A DNA stretch of 8,976 nt, taken from Candidatus Anoxychlamydiales bacterium. GTDB taxonomy: Bacteria > Chlamydiota > Chlamydiia > Chlamydiales > SM23-39. Position 1 is the stretch's first letter. The number at the start of each line of letters is the position of its first letter. The stretch covers positions 1 to 8,976 of the forward strand of contig JAAKFW010000049.1 of NCBI GenBank assembly GCA_011064905.1. The letters run 5' to 3'. Under the pieces are notes generated by a model that was not told the origin of the DNA, searched no databases, and saw only the letters and a list, made by a program, of their open reading frames with translations. This document shows, piece after piece, positions 1-6,884 of this stretch. The translations under genes were made by a program, and so were the position numbers.

Positions 1-442
1 ACATCCCATACGCAATACACAGCTTTCATATGATCGGATCAAAAAAAGGATTTAGAAAAGAGATTTGTTCAAATACCGAAAGACAAAGACTTAATATTTT
101 AGGAGCTGTTGATTTTATAGAGAAAAAACTTCATTTTCAAGAAGAACCGATCTTAAATGCTCAAGCAACCATTTCATTTTTGGATAATGCTAGATATTAC
201 AAAAACCAAGCGATAAAAAAAACCATTTAGAAGAATCAAAATACAGCTTCATTTTCTGCCACTTTATAGTCCTACATTTAAATCCAATAGAAAAGCTATG
301 GAAATGGTTAAAGCAAAAAGCTATTTTTGGTTTTCTGAGTAGCATTTCAAACATTGATCCACTATCAACTTTAGCTCAGGAGTTTTCAAGAAAAGTAAGA
401 GACTGTTTTAAGACTATTGGAGCTCCCTTACCCAATCTTTGA
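1..442 (+). pseudogene. IS630-type transposase, C-terminal half, frameshifted remnant
   Basis: This is the end of a DDE transposase of the IS630 family, which cuts and pastes its insertion sequence at TA targets. Joining three frames gives a continuous family-like protein. HPIRNTQLSY (from base 2) normally follows the first catalytic Asp, which would lie just outside the window. FLDNARYY holds the second Asp (183-185), then come HLEES and KIQLHFLPLYSP. LNPIEKLWKWLK holds the catalytic Glu (290-292), and the protein ends with APLPNL and a stop at 440-442. Four single-base shifts break it: one extra A in the run at 41-47, one A missing at 215-222, one A missing at 238-241, and one extra T at 277-279. 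The longest intact piece runs from 30 to 230. No terminal inverted repeat could be fixed. The family call is firm; the reading as decay is an inference supported by the neighbouring long genes being intact. Confidence 0.85.
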
Positions 443-546
443 ACTCTTAGGTGTATATTCAATGAAAAAAACCAATCTTTTTATTTTTTTAGTTAATGAT
501 TTTTGTTTATAAAGGCAAACTTCTTGTTATAGTACAAAAATACAAA

Positions 547-576
547 TTGAGATCAAAGATTGATTTTTGCTAAAAT
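547..576 (+). promoter_or_regulatory. Probable promoter of tal
   Basis: A TTGAGA box (547-552) and a TAAAAT box (571-576) are separated by 18 bases. The TAAAAT box is preceded by TGC, an extended -10 element. This matches the form used by the main sigma factor, called sigma-66 in chlamydiae. Transcription would start near 583, leaving a leader of about 28 bases that includes the ribosome binding site. This is pattern matching in AT-rich DNA, so chance matches are possible, but position and spacing are good. Confidence 0.55.
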
Positions 577-599
577 TTAACTATCTAAAAATAAAATTT

Positions 600-604
600 A
601 AGGA
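600..604 (+). promoter_or_regulatory. Ribosome binding site of tal
   Basis: AAGGA lies six bases upstream of the ATG at 611 and is a normal Shine-Dalgarno sequence. It supports that ATG as the start, which also gives a protein of the usual length for the family. Confidence 0.7.
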
Positions 605-610
605 AAAAAA

Positions 611-1567
611 ATGAGAGCAACCCAAACTAAAACTACTCTAGATCAATTAAAACTACATACTACAGTAGTAGCAGATACATCTGATTTTGAATTAATTGAA
701 AAATATAAACCTGAGGATGCTACAACTAATCCCTCTCTCATTTTAAAATCTTCTCAAAAAGATGAATATAAAGATTTAATTGATGAAGCTGTTTTATTTG
801 GAAAATCTCAAATATCAAAAAATACTTTAGATTTAATAGCTATAAAGCTTTTTGTGAATTTCGGATTAGAGATATTAAAAAAAATCCCGGGAAGAGTATC
901 TATTGAGGTAGATGCTAAATACTCTTTTGATACTGAAAAAAGTGTTGAAATAGCGAGGCTTATAATTTCTTTATTTGAAAAAAATGGTATTGATCGAGAA
1001 AGGATTTTAATAAAGCTAGCTACGACTTATGAAGGAATAAAAGCATGCGAGATTTTAGAAAAAGAAAATATACATTGTAATATGACCCTATTGTTTTCTT
1101 TAGCACAAGCTATAGGCGCAGCAGATGCTAAAGCAACTTTAATCTCCCCTTTTGTTGGAAGGATTTTAGATTGGTATAAAACAAATCACAAAAAAGAGTA
1201 TTTACCTCATGAAGATCCAGGTGTTTTATCTGTAACTACTATTTTTAACTATTTCAAAAAGTTTGATATAAAAACTCAAATTATGGGAGCGAGTTTCAGA
1301 AATTCTAATGAGATACTAGAACTAGCAGGTTGCGATCTTTTAACTATATCTCCTGATCTTTTAGAAGAGCTTCAAACAGATGATAAAGAGATTCAAAAGA
1401 AATTAGATCTAAAGCTTTCTAAGGACATGAAAATGGATAAAATTACATTTAATGAGAAAACCTTCAGATACATGCTGAATCAAGATGCTATGGCCACTGA
1501 AAAGCTCTCTGACGGCATCAGAAAGTTTGAAGCTGATCTAAATAAAATAAAAGAAACAATTTTTTAA
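611..1567 (+). CDS. tal: Transaldolase
   Basis: Cytosolic enzyme of the non-oxidative pentose phosphate pathway. It moves a dihydroxyacetone unit from sedoheptulose 7-phosphate to glyceraldehyde 3-phosphate, giving erythrose 4-phosphate and fructose 6-phosphate. The 318 residues match the length of the TalB type (317 in E. coli), a single TIM barrel. Landmarks: VVADTSD with Asp22, DATTNPSLIL with Asn40, SIEVDAK with Glu99, ILIKLATTYEGI with the Schiff-base lysine Lys135, CNMTLLFS with Thr159, LISPFVGRILDWY with Ser179 and Arg184, and MGASFRN with Arg230. All the catalytic and phosphate-binding positions I know of are present, so it should be active. In Chlamydia, tal follows rpoC on the same strand. 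Here it is the only complete gene on the plus strand and points toward the rpoBC operon, with its own promoter and ribosome binding site. Identification is very secure. Confidence 0.97.
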   Translation: MRATQTKTTLDQLKLHTTVVADTSDFELIEKYKPEDATTNPSLILKSSQKDEYKDLIDEAVLFGKSQISKNTLDLIAIKLFVNFGLEILKKIPGRVSIEVDAKYSFDTEKSVEIARLIISLFEKNGIDRERILIKLATTYEGIKACEILEKENIHCNMTLLFSLAQAIGAADAKATLISPFVGRILDWYKTNHKKEYLPHEDPGVLSVTTIFNYFKKFDIKTQIMGASFRNSNEILELAGCDLLTISPDLLEELQTDDKEIQKKLDLKLSKDMKMDKITFNEKTFRYMLNQDAMATEKLSDGIRKFEADLNKIKETIF

Positions 1568-1573
1568 GAAAGA

Positions 1574-1613
1574 TTTACCTCACACAAGGTAAACTATTAT
1601 TGTAATAATTTTT
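1574..1613. terminator. Possible two-way terminator between tal and the converging unknown gene
   Basis: The 57-base gap between two converging genes holds a perfect 7-base-pair stem, TTTACCT/AGGTAAA, with a 6-base loop (1574-1593). Read from the minus strand it is followed by a T-rich stretch (TCTTTCTT). On the plus side a second, purely AT stem of 5 pairs (1596-1609) runs into five Ts (1609-1613). Neither is a textbook terminator, since GC content and T tracts are poor. The position between two gene ends is the main support. Confidence 0.45.
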
Positions 1614-1624
1614 AGTTGCAAACG

Positions 1625-2539
1625 CTAACAACCAACACTAGCATCTAGACCTACTAATTCATTGTTTTCTGTTTCATAGCAGCAACAACCCATTGCTCCA
1701 CAGACCTTACAAAAAACAATACCACTTGAGTTTCCAGAGTTGGCAATTGAACTGCAATTTCCATGACCTACTTCACAGCAAAGTAACCGGTGATAAACAG
1801 CCTCTATTCGATAACAACAACAGCAAGTTGTTGACACTTTAGCGTGCTCATAAGCTCCATTCAAAGCTCTAAAATACACATTTTTATCAGAATACTTACT
1901 TTGTAAAACTATATCATTACCTTCTCTGTGAACTCTATTAACTTTGATTAAAGGAAAAATCTTTTGCATCCTGGCAACATCAAAAATTCCACCTTTATTT
2001 AAATATCCCTTTTCTAAAACAGGTTGCATACAAGGGGCTGTTGTCCAAACATGTTTATGAACTCCTTTGGATTCTCCAACGCAGTTTAAAGCATCGCTAG
2101 CACGCTGAGAATAACTTACAAGATCCGGCGCTTCAAGATTGATCTGATTGATCCAAGCTTCAAAATATGAGTACGCTCGTCTCATCGAAACATGCAAAGT
2201 AATAGATTTCCCAGTAATAAGAGTTAATAGACTAGATAAAAGTGTTCCTGTTAAACAATAACTAGTTATCAAAGGAGCTCCAAGTCCACCAATGAATTCT
2301 CTACCGGCTCTATTGAAATCTTTTGCAAAAACAAAAGCAGCAGAGCGAACTATGCGAGCGAGGGCTATCAAAGGAGCGGCGGCTGTTAAAATGCTGAATT
2401 TGATTGCTGTTTGCATTTGAGTTTTAAAATCATTGCTTTCATTTTTATAAACTAACGATTTGTCTATGTTTAGAGTAGTTACTTTTTCTAATACAACATT
2501 GTCTTTAGAAAATCTAATCCGTATATCAACTAATCCCAT
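1625..2539 (-). CDS. Unknown protein with hydrophobic N-terminal region and cysteine-rich C-terminus
   Basis: I do not recognise a named family or enzyme motif in these 304 residues. After a polar start (1-44) come two hydrophobic stretches at about 45-71 and 83-109, joined by a short charged linker. The first carries Arg62 and Arg65, so it may be amphipathic rather than a full membrane span. A polar middle (about 110-235) includes FEAWINQINLEAPDL and DVARMQKIFPLIKV. The tail (239-304) is crowded with 13 of the 16 cysteines: CCCC at 239-242, CC at 254-255, single ones at 262, 277, 280 and 304, and CCC at 285-287. No signal peptide is evident. A pair of close hydrophobic stretches is the layout of chlamydial inclusion membrane (Inc) proteins, so a host-facing membrane protein is one possibility, not a conclusion. 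The long open frame, a GAGG site eight bases before the ATG and a candidate promoter support a real gene. It lies between rpoC and tal. Confidence 0.8.
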   Translation of the reverse strand: MGLVDIRIRFSKDNVVLEKVTTLNIDKSLVYKNESNDFKTQMQTAIKFSILTAAAPLIALARIVRSAAFVFAKDFNRAGREFIGGLGAPLITSYCLTGTLLSSLLTLITGKSITLHVSMRRAYSYFEAWINQINLEAPDLVSYSQRASDALNCVGESKGVHKHVWTTAPCMQPVLEKGYLNKGGIFDVARMQKIFPLIKVNRVHREGNDIVLQSKYSDKNVYFRALNGAYEHAKVSTTCCCCYRIEAVYHRLLCCEVGHGNCSSIANSGNSSGIVFCKVCGAMGCCCYETENNELVGLDASVGC

Positions 2540-2547
2540 ATAGTTAA

Positions 2548-2551
2548 CCTC
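2548..2551 (-). promoter_or_regulatory. Ribosome binding site of the cysteine-rich unknown gene
   Basis: On the minus strand GAGG, within TTGAGG, lies eight bases upstream of the ATG at 2539. This supports that start codon for the unknown gene. Confidence 0.6.
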
Positions 2552-2556
2552 AAGAT

Positions 2557-2588
2557 TTTATAGTTTGATTTTTTAACTCTTTTCTCAA
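2557..2588 (-). promoter_or_regulatory. Possible promoter of the cysteine-rich unknown gene
   Basis: On the minus strand TTGAGA (2583-2588) is followed after 20 bases by TATAAA (2557-2562), just upstream of the ribosome binding site. The spacer is longer than the usual 16-18 bases, which weakens the call. It begins only a few bases past the probable rpoC terminator, as expected if this gene is transcribed separately from rpoBC. Confidence 0.35.
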
Positions 2589-2589
2589 A

Positions 2590-2625
2590 ATAATCTAGAG
2601 CCAGATATTTTCATATCTAGCTCTG
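2590..2625 (-). terminator. Probable terminator of the rpoBC operon
   Basis: A long hairpin stands 15 bases beyond the rpoC stop. AGAGC (2597-2601) and AGATAT (2603-2608) pair with ATATCT (2613-2618) and GCTCT (2620-2624), with one C/A mismatch and a 4-base loop. On the minus strand it is followed by ATTATTTT. The stem is the strongest I see in any gap of the window. The T stretch is interrupted, so efficiency is uncertain. Confidence 0.65.
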
Positions 2626-2639
2626 AAATATTTAATGAT

Positions 2640-5600
2640 TTAAGCAGAAGGCGTTGTTAAGCGCTCTTTTTCTGCTAAATAATCTTTAACTTTAAAATTA
2701 TCTTCAAAAGAATAAAGAGACTCTTCTATAGCTTTTCTTTCTATGTATTTCTTTGCTTTTTCATGATATTTGAATCCGGTGCCACCTGGAATAATGTGTC
2801 CCATAATAAGGTTAGATTTAAAGTCACGCAAGTAATCTACAGCTCCATCTACAGCAGCAGCTGTTAAGATTTTTGTTGTCTCCTGGAAAGACGCAGCAGA
2901 TACAAAAGATTCTGAACCAAGTGATGCTTTTGTAATTCCTAAAAGAACCGGCATCGCTTTTGCCGGTTTTCCGCCCTCTTGGGTCGTTTTTCTATTAACA
3001 TCATGGAATCTCTTTTTATCTATATCTTCACCATATAAGAAAGTAGTATCACCAGGATCGGTTACTTTAATTTTTTGAAGCATCTGGCGGGTAATAATCT
3101 CTACGTGCTTATCATTGATATCTACACCTTGCAGGCGATAAACTTCTTGAACTTCATTAACTAGATATTTTTGGAGTTCCCTAACTCCACAAATCTCTAG
3201 TATCTCTTGAGAAACAATAAGTCCTTCCGTTAGCTGTTGACCTTTAACAACCATATCCCCTTTTTGAACAATCAAGTGTTTGCTTAGAGGAATTAGATGT
3301 TCTTCTTCCATTCCAGTCTCTTCATCTTTAACAACTAAAATTCTTTTGTTTTTTTGAACTCCCTGGAAGTCAACTTCTCCATCTAATTTTGCAATCTCTG
3401 CAGCATCTTTTGGTCTTCTCGCTTCAAATAACTCTGCTACCCTTGGAAGACCACCTACAATATCTTTTGTTTTGATAGTTCCAATAGGCATTTTAGCTAA
3501 AATCTGTCCCGGTTTTACTATATCTTTTTCTTTAACTAAAATCAAAGCCCCAGCCGGCACCGCATAAGTACCAACTATATTTTCGTTCTCTTTATCCGAA
3601 TATATGGAAATTTGAGGGTGGAGCTCTCCTCTATGTTGTTTTACTCTAAGCTCAGTTTGACCAGTTTGTTTATTAACCTCTTTTTGAGTAGAGATTCCTT
3701 CAACTAGGTCTTCAAATTTTACAAACCCTTGTTTTTCACAAATAATCGGAGAAGAATGTTGTTCCCACTCTCCAATTTTTATTTTCTTTCCAACTTTTTC
3801 TCCATCTGCAAATAATATGTTAGTTCCCAGTTCAACTGTAAACACTTGAAGCGGTTCTAGAGATTTTGTGCTAAGTAGTTTTTTATACTCCTCTATAGAT
3901 CTACCTTCATCTTTTACGATATTTACCGTTCCATTTTTATTTAAGGCAATCCAATTTCCATCTTCATTTTGAACGACTCTTAAACCTTGATAAACAATAA
4001 CACCCTCTTTTTCAGTAAGAAGTTGAGGACTTACCATAGCAGAGGCAATACCACCAATGTGGAACGTTCTCATCGTTAGCTGCGTTCCCGGTTCACCGAT
4101 TGATTGAGCAGCAATAATACCTATAGCTTCTCCAAGCCCTACAATACTACCTGTTGCTAGATTCAAACCATAACACCTTGCACAGATTCCTCTTTGAGAT
4201 TCACAAGTAAGTGGTGATCTAATTTTTATTTTCTCAATACCTGCATCATCGATAGCTTCAGATTGTTTAACATTTAAAATATCTAAGGATTTTGCGAGCC
4301 TTTTCGTGCTATCGCCAGGCTGATAAATATCATCACAAACAGATCTTCCAAAAATTCTATCTTTTAAAGGTAGAAGCTCTTCTTGACCTTGTTTTATTGC
4401 TCCAACTTCGATTCCATTTAAAGTTTGGCAATCCTCTTCAACGATAATTACATCTTGAGAAACGTCAACAAGCCTTCTTGTTAAATACCCGGAGTCAGCT
4501 GTTTTTAAAGCAGTATCGGCTAGACCCTTTCTCGCTCCGTGCGTTGATATAAAATACTCTAATACTGTTAAACCTTCTCTAAAGTTAGAAACGATAGGGT
4601 ATTCAATAATCTCTCCTGAAGGCTTTGCCATAAGCCCTCTCATAGCGCCAAGCTGTTTAACCTGAGAACGATTTCCTCTAGCTCCAGAATCCATCATTAG
4701 GAATAAAGGATTTAACTCGCCTTCATGAGTCTCACAAATTAACTTATATAGTTCGTCTGATAGAGAGTCTGAAACTTCTGTCCAAATACTAATAATTTTG
4801 GATTTCATTTCACCTTCTGTTATAATTCCATCTTCAAATTGTTTTTTCACTTTGGCAACGATCTTATACGTACTATCGATAACCATCTTTTTGTTTTTAG
4901 GAATCCTAACATCTGTTACGCCCATAGAAAGTGAGGCTCTTGTAGCTTCAGAAAATCCTAAATTTTTCATATCATCTAAAAATTGAACCGTAGTTTCTAA
5001 ACCTATTCTTTTATAACAATCTAAAACAAGTTCTGAGAGTCTTTTTTTTCTAAGAGCATAGTTTTGAAAACCTAAGTTTTCAGGAACTATTGTATTGAAA
5101 ATAACTCTACCGGGAGTTGTATCGATAATTCCACCATCGATACGTACTTTTATTCTTTCATGAATATCTATACCTCTTCCAGTCTCATCTATTCTTGTTT
5201 CATTTGATTTTCCTTTAAACCTATTGTAACTAATTCCTGCACCTAAAGCTAAAAGAACTTCTTTTGGTGATCTAAATATTTTTATTTTTTTTGAATGCTT
5301 TTCCGGATCATATGTAGGATCTATCATCAAGTAATAAAGTCCTAAAATCATATCTTGAGTTGGAAGAGCTACCGGTTTTCCGGATGATGGTAAAAATATA
5401 TTATCAGGTGACATTAGTAAAAGTTTAGCTTCTAATTGAGCTTCTATAGATAAAGGAATATGTACTGCCATCTGATCACCATCAAAGTCAGCATTGAAAG
5501 CAGGCGTGACAAGGGGATGAATTCTAATTGCTTTCCCTTCAATTAATACTGGCTCAAAAGCTTGAATTCCAAGTCTGTGAAGTGTTGGAGCTCTGTTTAA

Positions 5601-6857
5601 TAAAACCGGATGTCCCTTAATTATTTCTTCTAAAACATCCCAAACTTCAGCTGATTGCTTTTGAATTAATTTTTTAGCTGATCTTATAGTGTATATGTAA
5701 TCTAACTCTTTTAGTTTTTTTACAATAAATGGCTCAAAAAGCTCTAAAGCCATCTGTTTTGGTAATCCACATTGATTAAACTTTAAATCAGGTCCAATAA
5801 CAATAACAGATCTACCTGAGTAATCTACCCTTTTTCCAAGTAAATTTTGTCTAAATCTACCTTGCTTTCCTTTTAACATTTCAGATAAAGACTTGAGAGG
5901 TCTGTTTCCCGCTCCCATAACAGGATGTCCATGTCTTCCATTATCAAAGAGAGCATCAACAGCTTCTTGAAGCATTCTTTTTTCGTTTCTGATAATTACA
6001 TCTGGCGTTTTTAATTTTAAAATAGATTTTAATCTATTGTTTCTATTGATAACCCTTCTATATAAATCATTAAGATCTGATGTAGCAAATCTGCCTCCAT
6101 CTAAAGGAACTAAAGGTCTAAGATCAGGAGGTATTACAGGAACGCTTGCTAAAACCATCCACTCAGGAGAGTTTGGGGAGAGTAAAACTCCTTCTACTAT
6201 CTTTAAGCGTTTTGCAAGCTTTACTCTAGCTTGCATAGATTTAGTTTTTCTAAGCTTTTCTTTGAGTTCCATAACAAGAGCATTTAGATCTTCATTTTTT
6301 AAAAGATCAAAAATTGCTTCTCCACCCATTTTAGCAACAAATCTGTTAGGACCCCACTTTTCTAATTGCTCCCTATATTCTGTGTCACTTAAAAGTTGCT
6401 TTCTTTCTAGATCTGATTCACGAGCATCTGTAACAATGTACTCTTCATAATAAATTACTCTTTCAATATCAGCAACAGATAAGCCTAAAATATTTCCTAT
6501 TTTAGATGGCATTGTTTTGAAAAACCAAATATGCACAACAGGAACAGCTAACTCAATATGCGCCATTCTCTCTCTTCTCACTTTCGATAAAGTTACTTCC
6601 ACTCCACATCTATCGCAAACAACACCTTTGTGTTTGATCTTTTTATACTTTCCACAAGCACATTCCCAGTCTTTAGTTGGCCCAAATATTTTTTCGCAAA
6701 ATAGTCCGCCTTTCTCTGGTTTGAATGTTCTATAATTGATAGTTTCCGGTTTTTTTATCTCGCCTCTAGACCATGAATTTTTAATTACATCGCCTGAAGC
6801 TATTTGAATCGTTAACTTATCAAAATGAGACTTTTTAGAATCCTCAAAATCTGCCAT
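2640..6857 (-). CDS. rpoC: DNA-directed RNA polymerase subunit beta'
   Basis: Largest subunit of RNA polymerase. With RpoB it forms the active centre and the DNA and RNA channels, and it provides the main sigma-binding surface. The gene is complete at 1405 residues, close to the roughly 1,395 of Chlamydia RpoC. Visible landmarks: the first zinc-binding site with Cys66, Cys68, Cys81 and Cys84; NADFDGDQM at 455-463, whose Asp457, Asp459 and Asp461 hold the catalytic magnesium; the bridge-helix region DTALKTADSGYLTRRLVD (781-798); the second zinc site with Cys810, Cys885, Cys892 and Cys895; and the trigger-loop start MRTFHIGG (929-936). The C-terminus keeps LLGITKASLGSESFVSAASFQETT and the MGHIIPGGTGF element. 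The N-terminal portion (for example ETINYRTFKPEKGGLFCEKI) matches Chlamydia RpoC as I remember it. The start follows GGGAG by six bases. It lies 27 bases after rpoB on the same transcript. No break or missing key residue was seen. Confidence 0.99.
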   Translation of the reverse strand: MADFEDSKKSHFDKLTIQIASGDVIKNSWSRGEIKKPETINYRTFKPEKGGLFCEKIFGPTKDWECACGKYKKIKHKGVVCDRCGVEVTLSKVRRERMAHIELAVPVVHIWFFKTMPSKIGNILGLSVADIERVIYYEEYIVTDARESDLERKQLLSDTEYREQLEKWGPNRFVAKMGGEAIFDLLKNEDLNALVMELKEKLRKTKSMQARVKLAKRLKIVEGVLLSPNSPEWMVLASVPVIPPDLRPLVPLDGGRFATSDLNDLYRRVINRNNRLKSILKLKTPDVIIRNEKRMLQEAVDALFDNGRHGHPVMGAGNRPLKSLSEMLKGKQGRFRQNLLGKRVDYSGRSVIVIGPDLKFNQCGLPKQMALELFEPFIVKKLKELDYIYTIRSAKKLIQKQSAEVWDVLEEIIKGHPVLLNRAPTLHRLGIQAFEPVLIEGKAIRIHPLVTPAFNADFDGDQMAVHIPLSIEAQLEAKLLLMSPDNIFLPSSGKPVALPTQDMILGLYYLMIDPTYDPEKHSKKIKIFRSPKEVLLALGAGISYNRFKGKSNETRIDETGRGIDIHERIKVRIDGGIIDTTPGRVIFNTIVPENLGFQNYALRKKRLSELVLDCYKRIGLETTVQFLDDMKNLGFSEATRASLSMGVTDVRIPKNKKMVIDSTYKIVAKVKKQFEDGIITEGEMKSKIISIWTEVSDSLSDELYKLICETHEGELNPLFLMMDSGARGNRSQVKQLGAMRGLMAKPSGEIIEYPIVSNFREGLTVLEYFISTHGARKGLADTALKTADSGYLTRRLVDVSQDVIIVEEDCQTLNGIEVGAIKQGQEELLPLKDRIFGRSVCDDIYQPGDSTKRLAKSLDILNVKQSEAIDDAGIEKIKIRSPLTCESQRGICARCYGLNLATGSIVGLGEAIGIIAAQSIGEPGTQLTMRTFHIGGIASAMVSPQLLTEKEGVIVYQGLRVVQNEDGNWIALNKNGTVNIVKDEGRSIEEYKKLLSTKSLEPLQVFTVELGTNILFADGEKVGKKIKIGEWEQHSSPIICEKQGFVKFEDLVEGISTQKEVNKQTGQTELRVKQHRGELHPQISIYSDKENENIVGTYAVPAGALILVKEKDIVKPGQILAKMPIGTIKTKDIVGGLPRVAELFEARRPKDAAEIAKLDGEVDFQGVQKNKRILVVKDEETGMEEEHLIPLSKHLIVQKGDMVVKGQQLTEGLIVSQEILEICGVRELQKYLVNEVQEVYRLQGVDINDKHVEIITRQMLQKIKVTDPGDTTFLYGEDIDKKRFHDVNRKTTQEGGKPAKAMPVLLGITKASLGSESFVSAASFQETTKILTAAAVDGAVDYLRDFKSNLIMGHIIPGGTGFKYHEKAKKYIERKAIEESLYSFEDNFKVKDYLAEKERLTTPSA

Positions 6858-6863
6858 TGAATA

Positions 6864-6868
6864 CTCCC
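6864..6868 (-). promoter_or_regulatory. Ribosome binding site of rpoC
   Basis: On the minus strand GGGAG lies six bases before the ATG at 6857, inside the 27-base gap after the rpoB stop. That gap has no room for a separate terminator and promoter, so rpoC is read from the rpoB transcript. Confidence 0.75.
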
Positions 6869-6884
6869 AAATAATAACTTTTTT

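Noticed and set aside
30..230. A separate 66-residue gene starting at the ATG at 30
   Set aside because: The frame is a piece of the transposase: family sequence continues both upstream (frame 2, from base 2) and downstream (HLEES and beyond), so the ATG is internal.
465..490. A-run followed by T-run resembling a terminator after the transposase
   Set aside because: The only stem would be A/T pairs around a short loop with no GC core; too weak to call in AT-rich spacer DNA.
1815..1833. CAACAA/TTGTTG hairpin inside the unknown gene
   Set aside because: It follows from the codons for the Thr-Thr-Cys run and nearby residues. Nothing suggests a separate RNA or regulatory role.
4798..4986. 62-codon open frame on the plus strand
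   Set aside because: Antisense to the middle of rpoC, with a low-complexity Ser/Ile/Phe-rich product and no supporting ribosome binding site noted.
6037..6450. 137-codon open frame on the plus strand
   Set aside because: It lies entirely opposite well-conserved rpoC and its translation shows no domain. It is a shadow of the minus-strand gene.
6517..6735. 72-codon open frame on the plus strand
   Set aside because: Antisense to the N-terminal zinc-binding region of rpoC; the frame is open only because of the codon choice of the real gene.
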